Shown one piece after another: positions 9,533-17,634 of a stretch of DNA of 64,000 bases; position 1 is the stretch's first letter, and each line of letters opens with the position of its first letter. The translations under genes were made by a program, and so were the position numbers. This stretch comes from Xenophilus aerolatus. Its GTDB lineage: Bacteria > Pseudomonadota > Gammaproteobacteria > Burkholderiales > Burkholderiaceae_C. The stretch spans positions 682,001-746,000 of the forward strand of contig JASCNX010000002.1 in assembly GCA_029968055.1 (NCBI GenBank). Direction: 5' to 3'. A model generated the notes under the pieces. That model was given only the letters and a program-made list of their open reading frames with translations, was not told where the DNA came from and ran no database searches.

Positions 9533-10306
9533 CTACTGAAACAGCGCCACGGCGCGCGTCCAGCCGGCCGAGCCGCCACGGATCTTGGCCGGAAAGCACG
9601 ACAGGAAGAAGCCGTCGGGCGGCAGCACTTCCAGGTTGTGCAGCTTCTCGAGGTGGCAGTAGCCGATGTCGCGGCCGGCCTTGTGGCCCTCCCAGATCAC
9701 GGACGGGTCCTTGTCCTGCCTGTAGCGCTCGGCGGTGTACTGGAAAGGCGCGTCCCAGCTCCAGGCGTCGGTGCCGGTCACGCGCACGCCGCGTTCGAGC
9801 AAATACATCGTCGCGCCATAGCCCATGCCGCACCCTGCCTGGACGAAGTCCGGCTGGCCGTAGCGGCTGCCTGCGCGCGTGTTGATGACCACGATCTCCA
9901 GCGGCTCGAGCGTGTGGCCGATGCGCTGCAGTTCCGCCTCGACATCCGACGCCTGCACCACGTAGCCGTCGTCGAAATGGCGGAAGTCCAGCTTGACCCC
10001 CGGCTGCAGGCACCACTCCAGAGGCACTTCGTCGATGGTGATCGCCGGCTCCCCGTGATTCATGGTCGACGCGAAGTGCCAGGGCGCGTCGAGGTGCGTG
10101 CCGTTGTGCGTGCTGAGCTCCACCTTCTCCACGGCCCATGCTTCGCCGTCGGGCAGGTCCTGGGCCTGGAGCCCGGGGAAGAACTGCGCCAGGCGGCCGA
10201 AGCTCTCCGTGTGGTTCATGTAGTGGATCCGCGGCGCGAACGCCGGCGGATCCGAGATGACATCGTTCTCGAGGAAGATGGAGAGGTCGACGATTCTCTT
10301 GAACAT
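9533..10306 (-). CDS. Cyclase family protein (kynurenine formamidase-like metal hydrolase)
   Basis: Members of this family use a metal to hydrolyse amides, formamides or cyclic substrates. The signature HNGTHLDAPWH is present, with His67, His71, Asp73 and His77. The ATG at 10306 shares its A with the stop of the upstream Bug gene (TGATG), so the two are translationally coupled; this gives 257 residues. A GTG one codon upstream is possible but less likely. It sits between a solute-binding protein and an esterase, consistent with ring or amide opening of an imported compound. The substrate is not deducible. Confidence 0.85.
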   Translation of the reverse strand: MFKRIVDLSIFLENDVISDPPAFAPRIHYMNHTESFGRLAQFFPGLQAQDLPDGEAWAVEKVELSTHNGTHLDAPWHFASTMNHGEPAITIDEVPLEWCLQPGVKLDFRHFDDGYVVQASDVEAELQRIGHTLEPLEIVVINTRAGSRYGQPDFVQAGCGMGYGATMYLLERGVRVTGTDAWSWDAPFQYTAERYRQDKDPSVIWEGHKAGRDIGYCHLEKLHNLEVLPPDGFFLSCFPAKIRGGSAGWTRAVALFQ

Positions 10307-11271
10307 CACGCGTCCATTTCGATGCCGAGGGGAGGAAGGATGCGCTGGTAGCGTGCCAGCTCCTTCTCGAGGTAGGCCTTGAACCGGTCAGGCGGCATGC
10401 CCGAGACCTGGTTGCCGAACGCGACCATCTTCTCCTTGAAGCCCGGGTCGGCCAGCGTCTTCGAGACCCCGTCGTAGAGGGCCGCCAGGACCTGCGGCGG
10501 CATCCGGGGCGGGGCGAGCATCCCGATCCATGCAGGAATGTCGATGTCGGGCATGCCCAGTTCCGCGAAAGTGGGCACCGTGGGCAGGGTGTCCGCGCGC
10601 TGCGTGCCGGTGATCGCGAGGGCCTTGATCTTCTTCGCCTCGATGTACTGCATGACCGACGAGGGCGCGATGAACGAGATGTCCACCACGCCGCTGATCA
10701 GGTCGGTGAGCGGCGTTCCCTTGTAGGGCACGTGGATCAATTCGATCCCGGCCTGCTTGGCGAACAGGGCGCCGACCACGTGCGTCGTGTTGCCGTTGCC
10801 CGCCGAGGCATAGCTGAACTTGCCGGGTTGCTTCTTCGCCGCAGCGACCAGCTCGGCCACGCTGTTGAACGGTCCGTTCGCCCGGTGCAGGAGCGCGAAG
10901 CCGTAGGTCGTGTACACCATCGTCAGGGGCGTGAAGCCGTCGATCGGGTGGTACGGCAGCTTCTTCATCAGCACCCCGTTCGTCAGGTGCCCGCCGGTGG
11001 TCCACAGCACCACCGAACCGTCGGGCCGCGCGCGCGACACCTCCGACGCGCCGATCGTGGTGGCTGCGCCGGGCTTGTTGTCGACGATGCACGGCCTGCC
11101 CGTCACCCTCGGATAGGTGTCCGCAAAGATGCGCGTCATGCCGTCGAGGGCACCCCCCGCCGGGAAAGGCATCACGATCCTGAGCATCTCGGGCAGGTCC
11201 GTGGCGGCCGGGGCCATCGGTGCGGCGAGCGCGGCCGCGACGCCCGCGAGCGCGTCTCTTCGGTTCATCAT
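10306..11271 (-). CDS. Bug-family (tripartite tricarboxylate) periplasmic solute-binding protein
   Basis: Bug proteins bind carboxylates or related small solutes in the periplasm for TctAB-type carriers. The protein has 321 residues. A short twin-Arg-like N-terminus MMNRRDALAG leads into a hydrophobic signal peptide ending near APAAT. The conserved openings IVMPFPAGGALDGMTRI and VDNKPGAATTIGA are classic. A GAGGAG ribosome site lies just upstream of the tandem ATGs. It is first in the four-gene operon; no TctA or TctB gene is present, as is common for the expanded Bug sets of this family. Confidence 0.92.
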   Translation of the reverse strand: MMNRRDALAGVAAALAAPMAPAATDLPEMLRIVMPFPAGGALDGMTRIFADTYPRVTGRPCIVDNKPGAATTIGASEVSRARPDGSVVLWTTGGHLTNGVLMKKLPYHPIDGFTPLTMVYTTYGFALLHRANGPFNSVAELVAAAKKQPGKFSYASAGNGNTTHVVGALFAKQAGIELIHVPYKGTPLTDLISGVVDISFIAPSSVMQYIEAKKIKALAITGTQRADTLPTVPTFAELGMPDIDIPAWIGMLAPPRMPPQVLAALYDGVSKTLADPGFKEKMVAFGNQVSGMPPDRFKAYLEKELARYQRILPPLGIEMDA

Positions 11272-11329
11272 GGGCTTGTCTCCTCATGTTGCCGGTCGCG
11301 CTCGATGCGTCGCGACCCGGCACGGGTGC

Positions 11330-11359
11330 ATTCTAGGCAATTAAAACAGTCGTTTCAAT
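11330..11359 (-). promoter_or_regulatory. Sigma-70 promoter of the Bug operon with overlapping TetR-type operator
   Basis: On the minus strand TTGAAA (11358-11353) and TAGAAT (11335-11330) are separated by exactly 17 bp, a near-consensus promoter. An inverted repeat ATTAAAAC-AGTC-GTTTCAAT (11340-11359, 7 of 8 pairs matched) covers the -35 box and most of the spacer. A repressor bound there would block polymerase. The divergent tetR gene is the obvious candidate. The stretch is AT-rich in a GC-rich genome. Confidence 0.65.
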
Positions 11360-11491
11360 CTTATGTTTGTTTTTTTCACGCGCGTGCCGTAGCCGATTCA
11401 AACAAGCGCTTGACAGGCTGCGGCACAATGCACGCCTCGGTGCCGGTCGGCTCTCCGCCGACCCGCATTGGCCCCACCCTCATGCCCTCGT

Positions 11492-12160
11492 ATGCCAGGT
11501 CGACCCTCCCGCTCCACTGACCGTCTGACCCGGGACAAGATCATGGGCTCCGCACTGACGCTGTATGCCGAGAAAGGCATCGACGGGGTTCCCGTGCGCA
11601 CCCTCACCGGCCACGCCGGCGTCAACGTCGCGGCGATCCACTACCACTTCGGCGGCGTCGATGCCCTGGCCGAGGCGGTCTTCGACGAACTTTCGGCGCG
11701 CGTCAACAAGCGCCGCACGCTCGCGCTGAAGGAGATCACTTCGGCCGCCAGTGCCGCCGGCACGCCGCCCGAGGTCGTGGAGATCGTCGAAGCCTTCGTC
11801 GCGCCTTACGTGGGCGAGGGGGCGGAAACGGAAGGGCAGCTGCTGGCCCAGTTGATCCTGAAGCATCGCCTGTCCCCGTCGCCGATGACGGAGAGGGTGA
11901 TCAAGAAGCACTTCGACCCCATGGCGAAGCAGTTCGTCGCGGCGCTGCACGATGCGGTGCCGCAGGTGCCGCTGAACCTCATGTACCTGCGCTACATGCT
12001 GATGGTCAGCACCGTGGTGCTGTTCCTGACCGACCGAGGGCGGCCGAATCGCCTGCAGCGCCTGTCGGGCTCCAAGGCCGCCAGCTCGGACAGGCAGGCC
12101 ATGGCGCGGGCCCTGGTGGACTTCGTCGTCGGCGGCATCCGGTCGCCGGTTTCCGCCTAG
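11492..12160 (+). CDS. TetR/AcrR family transcriptional regulator
   Basis: This is a 222-residue predicted repressor of the divergent Bug-cyclase-hydrolase-FAH operon. The ATG at 11492 (MPGRPSRSTDRLTRDKIM) was chosen because the preceding in-frame codons lack a ribosome site. The helix-turn-helix lies at about 13-60 with TRDKIMGSALTLYAEKGIDGV, VRTLTGHAGVNVAAIHYHF and the DALAEAVF helix. The C-terminal ligand domain (about 75-215) contains a hydrophobic LMYLRYMLMVSTVVLFL helix and is not close to any family I can name. The effector is probably the substrate of the neighbouring operon. Confidence 0.85.
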   Translation: MPGRPSRSTDRLTRDKIMGSALTLYAEKGIDGVPVRTLTGHAGVNVAAIHYHFGGVDALAEAVFDELSARVNKRRTLALKEITSAASAAGTPPEVVEIVEAFVAPYVGEGAETEGQLLAQLILKHRLSPSPMTERVIKKHFDPMAKQFVAALHDAVPQVPLNLMYLRYMLMVSTVVLFLTDRGRPNRLQRLSGSKAASSDRQAMARALVDFVVGGIRSPVSA

Positions 12161-12216
12161 GGACGCCCTTTCGGCGGCCGGCCCCCTCCACGCGTTCGCA
12201 AGACAAACCGAGTCCC

Positions 12217-12645
12217 ATGCCCCCACGCCTCGTCATCGACACCAACATCGTCCTCGACCTCTTCGTCTTCGACGATGCCGCCGCCAAGCCTCTGCGTGCC
12301 GCGCTGGAGGCGGGCGAGGTGGCGTGGATCGCCACGGCGGCGATGCGCATCGAGCTGGCGCGCGTGCTCGGCTACCCGCAGATCGTGCCGCGCCTGGCCT
12401 TCTACGGCCTGTCGGACGCCGACGTGCTAGCGCAGTTCGACCGCCATGCCCGGCTCGTCGACGCCGCACCCAAGGCCCCCGTGACCTGCGCCGATGCCGA
12501 CGACCAGGGTTTCATCGACCTGGCGGTGGCGCACCGCGTGCCGTTGCTCAGCAAGGACCGCGCGGTGCTGGCCATGAGGCGGCGGCTGGAGCGTCTCGGG
12601 GTGCAAGCCGGGCCGCGCTTCCAGCCCGCCACGGCCGCCGCCTGA
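12217..12645 (+). CDS. Orphan PIN-domain protein (putative ribonuclease)
   Basis: PIN domains are metal-dependent RNases, often the toxins of VapBC-type systems. This 142-residue protein begins MPPRLVIDTNIVLDLF, with Asp8, Thr9 and Asn10 forming the first active-site motif. Later acidic residues occur in RIELARVL and in CADADDQGFIDLA, followed by LLSKD. This layout fits the COG1569-type PIN family. No antitoxin-sized gene is adjacent: upstream is tetR and downstream, after 14 bp, is an acetyltransferase. It may therefore be a solitary RNase rather than a working toxin. Confidence 0.75.
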   Translation: MPPRLVIDTNIVLDLFVFDDAAAKPLRAALEAGEVAWIATAAMRIELARVLGYPQIVPRLAFYGLSDADVLAQFDRHARLVDAAPKAPVTCADADDQGFIDLAVAHRVPLLSKDRAVLAMRRRLERLGVQAGPRFQPATAAA

Positions 12646-12659
12646 GCAACACCAGCACC

Positions 12660-13166
12660 ATGCGACGCCTTGCCACTGCCGAAGACATCCACGCCGTCTT
12701 CGCCATCTACAGCCATCCCGAGGTCACGCCCTACCTCAGCTACGAGCCGATGTCCTTCACGGCGTTCGGGCCGGTCTACGACGAACTGCTGGCGAGCGGC
12801 AACTTCCATGTGTGGACCGTCGAGGGCGAAGTCGCGGGCTTCTACCGCGCCACGCGCTACCCCGGCCGCGTGAACCATGTCGTGCTGCTCGGCACGCTGG
12901 CCGTCGACCCGCTGCGCCACGGCCAGGGCATCGCCGGCGCCATGCTGGCCGACGCGATCGGCCGCCTGCGCGCCGAGGGCGTGCGCCGCGTCGAGCTCTA
13001 TGCCGAGGCCGACAACCCGCGCGCCCTGCGCTTCTACGCCAAGCTCGGTTTCGTGCACGAGGGCACGCTGCGGCAGTTCTACAAGCGTGCCGACCAGGCG
13101 CACTATGTGGACGAATGGGTGATGGGCTTGCTGCTGGCCGACGACACCCGCGGCGCTCAGCCGTAG
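12660..13166 (+). CDS. GNAT family N-acetyltransferase
   Basis: The protein has 168 residues from an ATG 14 bp after the PIN gene. The acetyl-CoA pyrophosphate-binding motif is RHGQGIAGAM after the VVLLGTLAVDP strand. The C-terminal part ELYAEADNPRALRFYAKLGFVHEGTLRQ is a standard GNAT motif B, with a KRADQAHYVDEWVMGLLL end typical of L-amino acid or toxin N-acetyltransferases. The acceptor is unknown. Its 3' end overlaps the end of the convergent aminotransferase gene by 10 bp. Confidence 0.85.
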   Translation: MRRLATAEDIHAVFAIYSHPEVTPYLSYEPMSFTAFGPVYDELLASGNFHVWTVEGEVAGFYRATRYPGRVNHVVLLGTLAVDPLRHGQGIAGAMLADAIGRLRAEGVRRVELYAEADNPRALRFYAKLGFVHEGTLRQFYKRADQAHYVDEWVMGLLLADDTRGAQP

Positions 13167-14074
13167 TCCACCACGTCGCGGTACGCCGCTTCGTCCCGCA
13201 TCGCCCAGTACGCCGCGTGCAGCCGCTCGCTGACGGGCCCGGGGAACTGCGGCAGCGGCACGCCGTCGAGCTTGGCGATCGGCAGGATGCCGCCGCCGGT
13301 GGAGGTGAGGAAGACCTCGTCGGCCGCGCGCACGTCCGCCACGGGCAGCGGCGCGACGCGCACCGGGATGCCCAGCCGTTCGCACAGCTCCAGCGCGGTG
13401 CGGCGCGACACGCCTTCGAGCACGCCGCGGTCGGCGGTGCGCACCTCGCCGTCCTTGACGATGAAGACGTTGAAGCCCGGCCCCTCGGCCAGGTTGCCCT
13501 GCGCATCGACCACGCAGCTCGTATCGCGGCCGCGGTCGTAGGCGTCGAAGAGGGACTGCACCAGGTCCATCCAGTGGTAGTTCTTCACCGTCGGGTCGAC
13601 CGATTCGGGCGCGATGCGCACGCGCTCGCTGATGTGCAGGTCGATGCCGGTGCGCTGCTTCTCGGGCGGCGCGATCCACACGTAGGGCAGGGCGTAGGCA
13701 TAGAAGCGGTTGACCGCCAGGCGCGGGTCGCGCGCGCCCTTGGGCGGCACGCCGCGGGTGCACACCATGGCCACGTACGCGTCCTGCAGGCCCGCGCCGC
13801 GCACGCAGCCGTGCAGGATCTCGCGCAGCTCGGCGCGGCCGTAGGGGATCGACATGCGCATCTTCTCGAGGCTGGAGAAGAAGCGGTCCATGTGCGTGTC
13901 GAGCCGGAAGAACGCGCCCTGCCAGGTGCTGGCCACGTCGTAGGTGGCGTCGGAGCGCGTGAAGCCCCAGTCGAAGAGCGAGATCTTCGCTTCGGACAAA
14001 GGCACGAAGGCACCGTCGGCAAAGGCGCAGCCGCCTTCGAACTGGTTGGTGGCGGGCAGGATGGGCAAGGGCAT
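13157..14074 (-). CDS. Class IV PLP-dependent aminotransferase (branched-chain or D-amino acid type)
   Basis: This is a fold-type IV aminotransferase of 305 residues (BCAT/D-alanine transaminase family). The PLP lysine is Lys164 in PTVKNYHWMDLV. Other family marks are the N-terminal LFDWGFTRSDATYDV, the NLAEGPGFNVFIVKDG glutamate segment and the phosphate-binding TSTGGGILPI near the C-terminus. The ATG at 14074 is preceded by its own promoter region and is divergent from a TetR gene over a strong shared operator. This suggests an inducible catabolic role rather than housekeeping IlvE. Substrate specificity cannot be read from sequence alone. Confidence 0.85.
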   Translation of the reverse strand: MPLPILPATNQFEGGCAFADGAFVPLSEAKISLFDWGFTRSDATYDVASTWQGAFFRLDTHMDRFFSSLEKMRMSIPYGRAELREILHGCVRGAGLQDAYVAMVCTRGVPPKGARDPRLAVNRFYAYALPYVWIAPPEKQRTGIDLHISERVRIAPESVDPTVKNYHWMDLVQSLFDAYDRGRDTSCVVDAQGNLAEGPGFNVFIVKDGEVRTADRGVLEGVSRRTALELCERLGIPVRVAPLPVADVRAADEVFLTSTGGGILPIAKLDGVPLPQFPGPVSERLHAAYWAMRDEAAYRDVVDYG

Positions 14075-14107
14075 GGCAGGTCTTCGCGTGGGAGGTCGAG
14101 GCGCATG

Positions 14108-14136
14108 ATCATCGCAAATAATTGATCGGCGTTCAA
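14108..14136 (-). promoter_or_regulatory. Candidate sigma-70 promoter of the class IV aminotransferase
   Basis: On the minus strand TTGAAC (14136-14131) and GATGAT (14113-14108) are separated by 17 bp. The -10 matches TATAAT at four of six positions. The -35 lies inside the large inverted repeat, so the same repressor would control this gene and its own. Confidence 0.45.
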
Positions 14137-14157
14137 TAAAAATTGAACACCGATCAA
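14122..14157. promoter_or_regulatory. 36-bp near-perfect inverted repeat, TetR operator between divergent genes
   Basis: The left arm TTGATCGGCGTTCAAT (14122-14137) and the right arm ATTGAACACCGATCAA (14142-14157) pair at 15 of 16 positions around an AAAA centre. The element sits between the class IV aminotransferase and tetR starts and overlaps the -35 boxes predicted for both. Length and placement fit a TetR-family operator binding one or two dimers. Confidence 0.7.
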
Positions 14158-14170
14158 GGACGCCTAGAAT
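14143..14170 (+). promoter_or_regulatory. Candidate tetR promoter giving a leaderless transcript
   Basis: TTGAAC (14143-14148) and TAGAAT (14165-14170) are spaced by 16 bp. The tetR ATG begins at 14177, seven bases after the -10 box. Transcription would therefore start at or next to the A of the start codon, leaving no 5' leader or ribosome site. Confidence 0.5.
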
Positions 14171-14176
14171 GCGTGC

Positions 14177-14962
14177 ATGGCTGCCACGCGTCCTTCCGCC
14201 CGCCGATCCGTCCCCGTGCGACCCGGGCCCGGGCGCCCGCGCAAGGGCGAGGCGCGCGCCGCCGCCGACACCGCGCTGGGCCGGGAGCGCATCCTGCAGG
14301 CCGCGCTCGCGCTGATCGACGCGCACGGGCTGGCGGCCTTCAACATCCGAGCGCTGGCCGCAGCGCTGGGCGTCGCACCGGCAGCGATCTACTGGCACGT
14401 GCCCAACCGCGATGCGCTGGTGTCCGGGGCCATCGCGCTGGCCCTGGACGGCGTGGCCGCTGCCGTTTCGGCCGAGGCGTCGCCGTCCTGGCAGGCGCGG
14501 CTGCGTGCGCTGCTGGCGGCCTTCCGCGCCGCGCTGCGGGCGCACCCGCACCTGGCGCCGGTGGTGGCGAGCGAGCTGGCCTACAACGCGGCCTTCGACG
14601 CACCGCTGCTGGAGCACATCGTGCAGGCGCTGGAGCAGGCGCGCTTCGACGGCGAGGCGCTGGTCGACGCCTTCAACGTCGTGGTGGCGGCACTGTGCGG
14701 CTTTGCCACGCTGGAGCTGTCGACCGCACCCGCCGGCGCGGGCGAGGAATGGGCGGCGGCCTGCCGCGCGCAGATCGACGGCGTCGACGCGCAGGCCCAT
14801 CCGCACCTCGCCGGCCGCCTCGGCGCGCTGCGCAACCGCGCCTTCATGCTGCGCTGGACCGACGGCCGCGCGCGCCCCCTCGATGGCGGCTTCGAAGCCT
14901 GGGTCGACGTGCTGCTGCGCGGCCTGGAGGCGCGCAGCCGGGCGTTGCGGCGGCCGGCCTAG
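14177..14962 (+). CDS. TetR/AcrR family transcriptional regulator
   Basis: The protein has 261 residues. An Arg/Pro-rich N-terminal extension (about 1-35, with PGPGRPRKGEAR) precedes the helix-turn-helix: RERILQAALALIDAHGLAAFNIRALAAALGVAPAAIYWHV, with the recognition helix near 65-75. The C-terminal domain resembles the TetR_C class that includes antibiotic-responsive regulators, ending in a DGGFEAWVDVLLRGLEA helix. It is divergent from the class IV aminotransferase and almost certainly controls it and itself through the 36-bp inverted repeat. The ATG lies at the predicted transcription start. The ligand is unknown. Confidence 0.87.
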   Translation: MAATRPSARRSVPVRPGPGRPRKGEARAAADTALGRERILQAALALIDAHGLAAFNIRALAAALGVAPAAIYWHVPNRDALVSGAIALALDGVAAAVSAEASPSWQARLRALLAAFRAALRAHPHLAPVVASELAYNAAFDAPLLEHIVQALEQARFDGEALVDAFNVVVAALCGFATLELSTAPAGAGEEWAAACRAQIDGVDAQAHPHLAGRLGALRNRAFMLRWTDGRARPLDGGFEAWVDVLLRGLEARSRALRRPA

Positions 14963-14986
14963 GCAGCCCGCGCTGCACGCCGGGCA

Positions 14987-15892
14987 TCAAGGCGCCAGGT
15001 GCCAGTGGGCGAGGAGCCGTGCCACCGCCCGGACCCGCTGCGTGTCGCGGCCCCAGCGGCGGCCCTTGGGCAGGTGGCGCAGCCAGCGCATGCGCTGCGC
15101 CGCATGCGCGATGCGCTCGCGCACCGACGCGTCGGCGCCGGCCAGCACCGCGTGCCAGTGCTCGGCGCCGGCACGCGGCGCCAGGGCATGCACCTGCAGC
15201 GCCGTCGAATGCAGGTAGCTCAGCCAGTCGCGCGTCTGGCATTCGGCCAGCGTGAGGGTGGCGCCGGGGTCGTCCTCGAAGTCGATGAAGCCGATGCTGC
15301 CGTCGGGGCAGTGCATGAGGTTGCGCGAGAAGGCCTGGCTCAGGTAGGCGCCGCGCGCGTGCACGGCGGCGATGGCGTCCAGCCCCTCGCGCCAGACGGC
15401 CAGCAATGCGGCCGGGCCGCTCGCGGCGGCGTGGTCGAGCCGCTCGTTCAGCACCACGGCGGCACGCCCGCCCTGGCCCATGTCGGAGATCAGCAGCCCG
15501 TCGGCCTGCTGCGCCAGCACGCGCGGCACGCGCACCCCCGCTTCGGCCAGGCTGCGCAGGCGCTGCGCCTCGGTGCCGATGGCCGCCTCGCCGCCCAGGT
15601 TGGGCACGGGCGTGAGCACGTCGAGCCGGAAGGCGCGCGACAGCAGGGCCAGCAGCCGGTAGCGGAACAGGCTGTGCCGCGGCCCGGCGCGCTTGAGCCA
15701 CACCCGCTCGCCGCCCAGCCGGTGGCTGGCCACGCCGCGCGTCTGCTGCGGCAGCGCGCTGCGCAGGAAGGCGGCGTAGTCGCCCGGCGCCGGTGGCATC
15801 GGCACCGCGCCGGGGGCCGCCAGCGGGCTCGGGGCGGAAGCGGCGCTACGGCGCGCCTGCATGCGTGCCGACCGGTTCTTCAGCGGATTCAT
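14987..15892 (-). CDS. Protein kinase-like / phosphotransferase family protein
   Basis: This 301-residue cytoplasmic protein has a minimal kinase fold. A VWLKRAG segment could hold the ATP-anchoring lysine. LISDMGQGG resembles a hinge. The catalytic loop is AYLSQAFSRNLMH and the metal-binding motif is FIDFEDDPG, a DFD-like element as in lipopolysaccharide kinases and Bud32-like proteins. The first 40 residues are Ala/Arg/Pro rich and may be disordered. It follows the FMN glutamate synthase-like gene by 55 bp. The catalytic His/Asp pattern is not canonical, so the substrate (protein, lipid or sugar) is open. Confidence 0.6.
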   Translation of the reverse strand: MNPLKNRSARMQARRSAASAPSPLAAPGAVPMPPAPGDYAAFLRSALPQQTRGVASHRLGGERVWLKRAGPRHSLFRYRLLALLSRAFRLDVLTPVPNLGGEAAIGTEAQRLRSLAEAGVRVPRVLAQQADGLLISDMGQGGRAAVVLNERLDHAAASGPAALLAVWREGLDAIAAVHARGAYLSQAFSRNLMHCPDGSIGFIDFEDDPGATLTLAECQTRDWLSYLHSTALQVHALAPRAGAEHWHAVLAGADASVRERIAHAAQRMRWLRHLPKGRRWGRDTQRVRAVARLLAHWHLAP

Positions 15893-15947
15893 GGTGCGCG
15901 TGCGGCGCCTTCGGTCGGCAGGCGGTGAAGAGGAGCGTCGGTCGGCG

Positions 15948-17570
15948 TCATGCCACGGCGATGGGCTGGAAACTGTCGGCGCTGGCGATCGGCCAGTACA
16001 TGCGGAACACATTGTGCTGCGCGTCCAGCGGCCCCAGCAAGGCGCCGGGCTGCACCTGCATGATGAGGTTGGACAGCTGCCGCACCTCGGTGTCGGAGAT
16101 GCGCCGCACGATGTGGTGGGCGGTGATCTGCTGCGGGTGGTCCAGGCCGGCGGCCTGCACCAGTTCGGCCAGTGCATGCAGCGTGCTGCGGTGCAGGTTG
16201 TGCACGCGGTCGGCCTTGTTCGGCACCACCAGCGCCTGCTGGCGCTTCGGGTCCTGCGTGGTCACGCCGGTGGGGCAGTGGCCGGTGTGGCAGGTCTGCG
16301 CCTGGATGCAGCCCAGCGCCATCATGAAGCCGCGCGCCGCGTTGCACCAGTCGGCGCCCAGCGCCATCATCCGCGCGACGTCGAAGGCGGTGATCACCTT
16401 GCCCGCGCAGCCGAGCTTGATGCGCCCGCGCAGGCCGGTGCCGATCAGCGTGTTGTGCACCAGCAGCAGCCCGTCCTGCAGCGGCGCGCCCACGTGGTCG
16501 GAGAACTCCACCGGCGCCGCGCCGGTGCCGCCCTCGGCGCCGTCGACCACGATGAAGTCCGGCGTGATGCCCGTCGCCAGCATCGCCTTGACGATGGCGA
16601 ACCACTCCCACGGATGGCCGATGCACAGCTTGAAACCGGTGGGCTTGCCGCCCGAGAGCTCGCGCAGCCGGGCGACGAACTGCATCATCTCGACCGGTGT
16701 GGAGAACGCGCTGTGCGACGAGGGCGAGATGCAGTCCACCCCCACCGGCACGCCGCGCGCGGCGGCGATCTCGGGCGTCACCTTCGGCCCCGGCAGCACG
16801 CCGCCGTGGCCCGGCTTGGCGCCCTGGCTGAGTTTGATCTCGACCATCTTCACCTGCGGGTCGCGCGCGTTCTCGACGAAGCGCTCCTCGCTGAAGCGGC
16901 CGCGCTCGTCGCGGCAGCCGAAGTAGCCCGAGCCGATCTCCCAGATCAGGTCGCCGCCGTGCACGCGGTGGTGGCGGCTGATCGAGCCCTCGCCCGTGTC
17001 GTGCGCGAAGTGCCCCAGCTTGGCCCCCAGGTTCAGCGCCATGATCGCGTTGGCCGACAGCGAGCCGAAGCTCATCGCCGAGATGTTGAACACGCTCGCG
17101 CTGTAGGGCTGCGCGCAGCCCTCGCCGATGGTGATGCGGAAGTCGTGGCTGCCGATCTGCGTCGGCTGCATCGAGTGGTTGATCCACTCGTAGCCGGCCA
17201 GGCTGACGTTCAGCTGCGTGCCGAAGGGCCGGTTGTCGGGGTCGCCCTTGGCGCGCTGGTACACCAGCGAGCGCTGCGCACGCGAGAAGGGCGAGGCCTC
17301 GGTGTCGCTCTCGATGAAGTACTGCCGCATTTCGGGGCGGATGTACTCCAGCAGGAAGCGCAGGTGCCCGATGACCGGGTAGTTGCGCAGGATGGCATGG
17401 CGCTGCTGCCGCACGTCGTGCACGCCGGTGGCGGCGAGCACCGCGAACAGCGCGGTGGCGACCCAGGCGGCCCATGCATGCGGCATCAGCAGCGCGGCCG
17501 CCACGCTGGCCGCCAGGCCGGCGATGCACAGGGCGAAGGCGGTGTAGCGCGCCGGAAAATGGGTCGTCAT
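15948..17570 (-). CDS. Membrane-anchored FMN-binding glutamate synthase family protein
   Basis: The protein is 540 residues. Two N-terminal hydrophobic segments (about 9-46) anchor it, and a GltB-type FMN/2-oxoglutarate domain follows. Recognisable motifs are FNISAMSFGSLSANAI, GEGSIS, EIKLSQGAKPGHGG, DGAEGGTGAAP, and the [3Fe-4S] cysteine set in GCIQAQTCHTGHCPTG. The amidotransferase domain of true glutamate synthase is missing, so it cannot use glutamine in the usual way. Its physiological reaction is unknown. The ATG at 17570 follows a GAGAGGACGAG purine run. Confidence 0.87.
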   Translation of the reverse strand: MTTHFPARYTAFALCIAGLAASVAAALLMPHAWAAWVATALFAVLAATGVHDVRQQRHAILRNYPVIGHLRFLLEYIRPEMRQYFIESDTEASPFSRAQRSLVYQRAKGDPDNRPFGTQLNVSLAGYEWINHSMQPTQIGSHDFRITIGEGCAQPYSASVFNISAMSFGSLSANAIMALNLGAKLGHFAHDTGEGSISRHHRVHGGDLIWEIGSGYFGCRDERGRFSEERFVENARDPQVKMVEIKLSQGAKPGHGGVLPGPKVTPEIAAARGVPVGVDCISPSSHSAFSTPVEMMQFVARLRELSGGKPTGFKLCIGHPWEWFAIVKAMLATGITPDFIVVDGAEGGTGAAPVEFSDHVGAPLQDGLLLVHNTLIGTGLRGRIKLGCAGKVITAFDVARMMALGADWCNAARGFMMALGCIQAQTCHTGHCPTGVTTQDPKRQQALVVPNKADRVHNLHRSTLHALAELVQAAGLDHPQQITAHHIVRRISDTEVRQLSNLIMQVQPGALLGPLDAQHNVFRMYWPIASADSFQPIAVA

Positions 17571-17634
17571 GGGCTCGTCCTCTCGTGTCTCTCCCGCGGG
17601 TGGGGCATCATAGGGTGGTCCATCCGACCGCCCC

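Noticed and set aside
11410-11415. TTGACA as -35 of the first tetR gene
   Set aside because: No acceptable -10 box occurs 15-19 bp downstream, so I did not call a promoter there. The nearby perfect palindrome CAAGCGCTTG (11403-11412) may be a second operator half but is too short to rely on.
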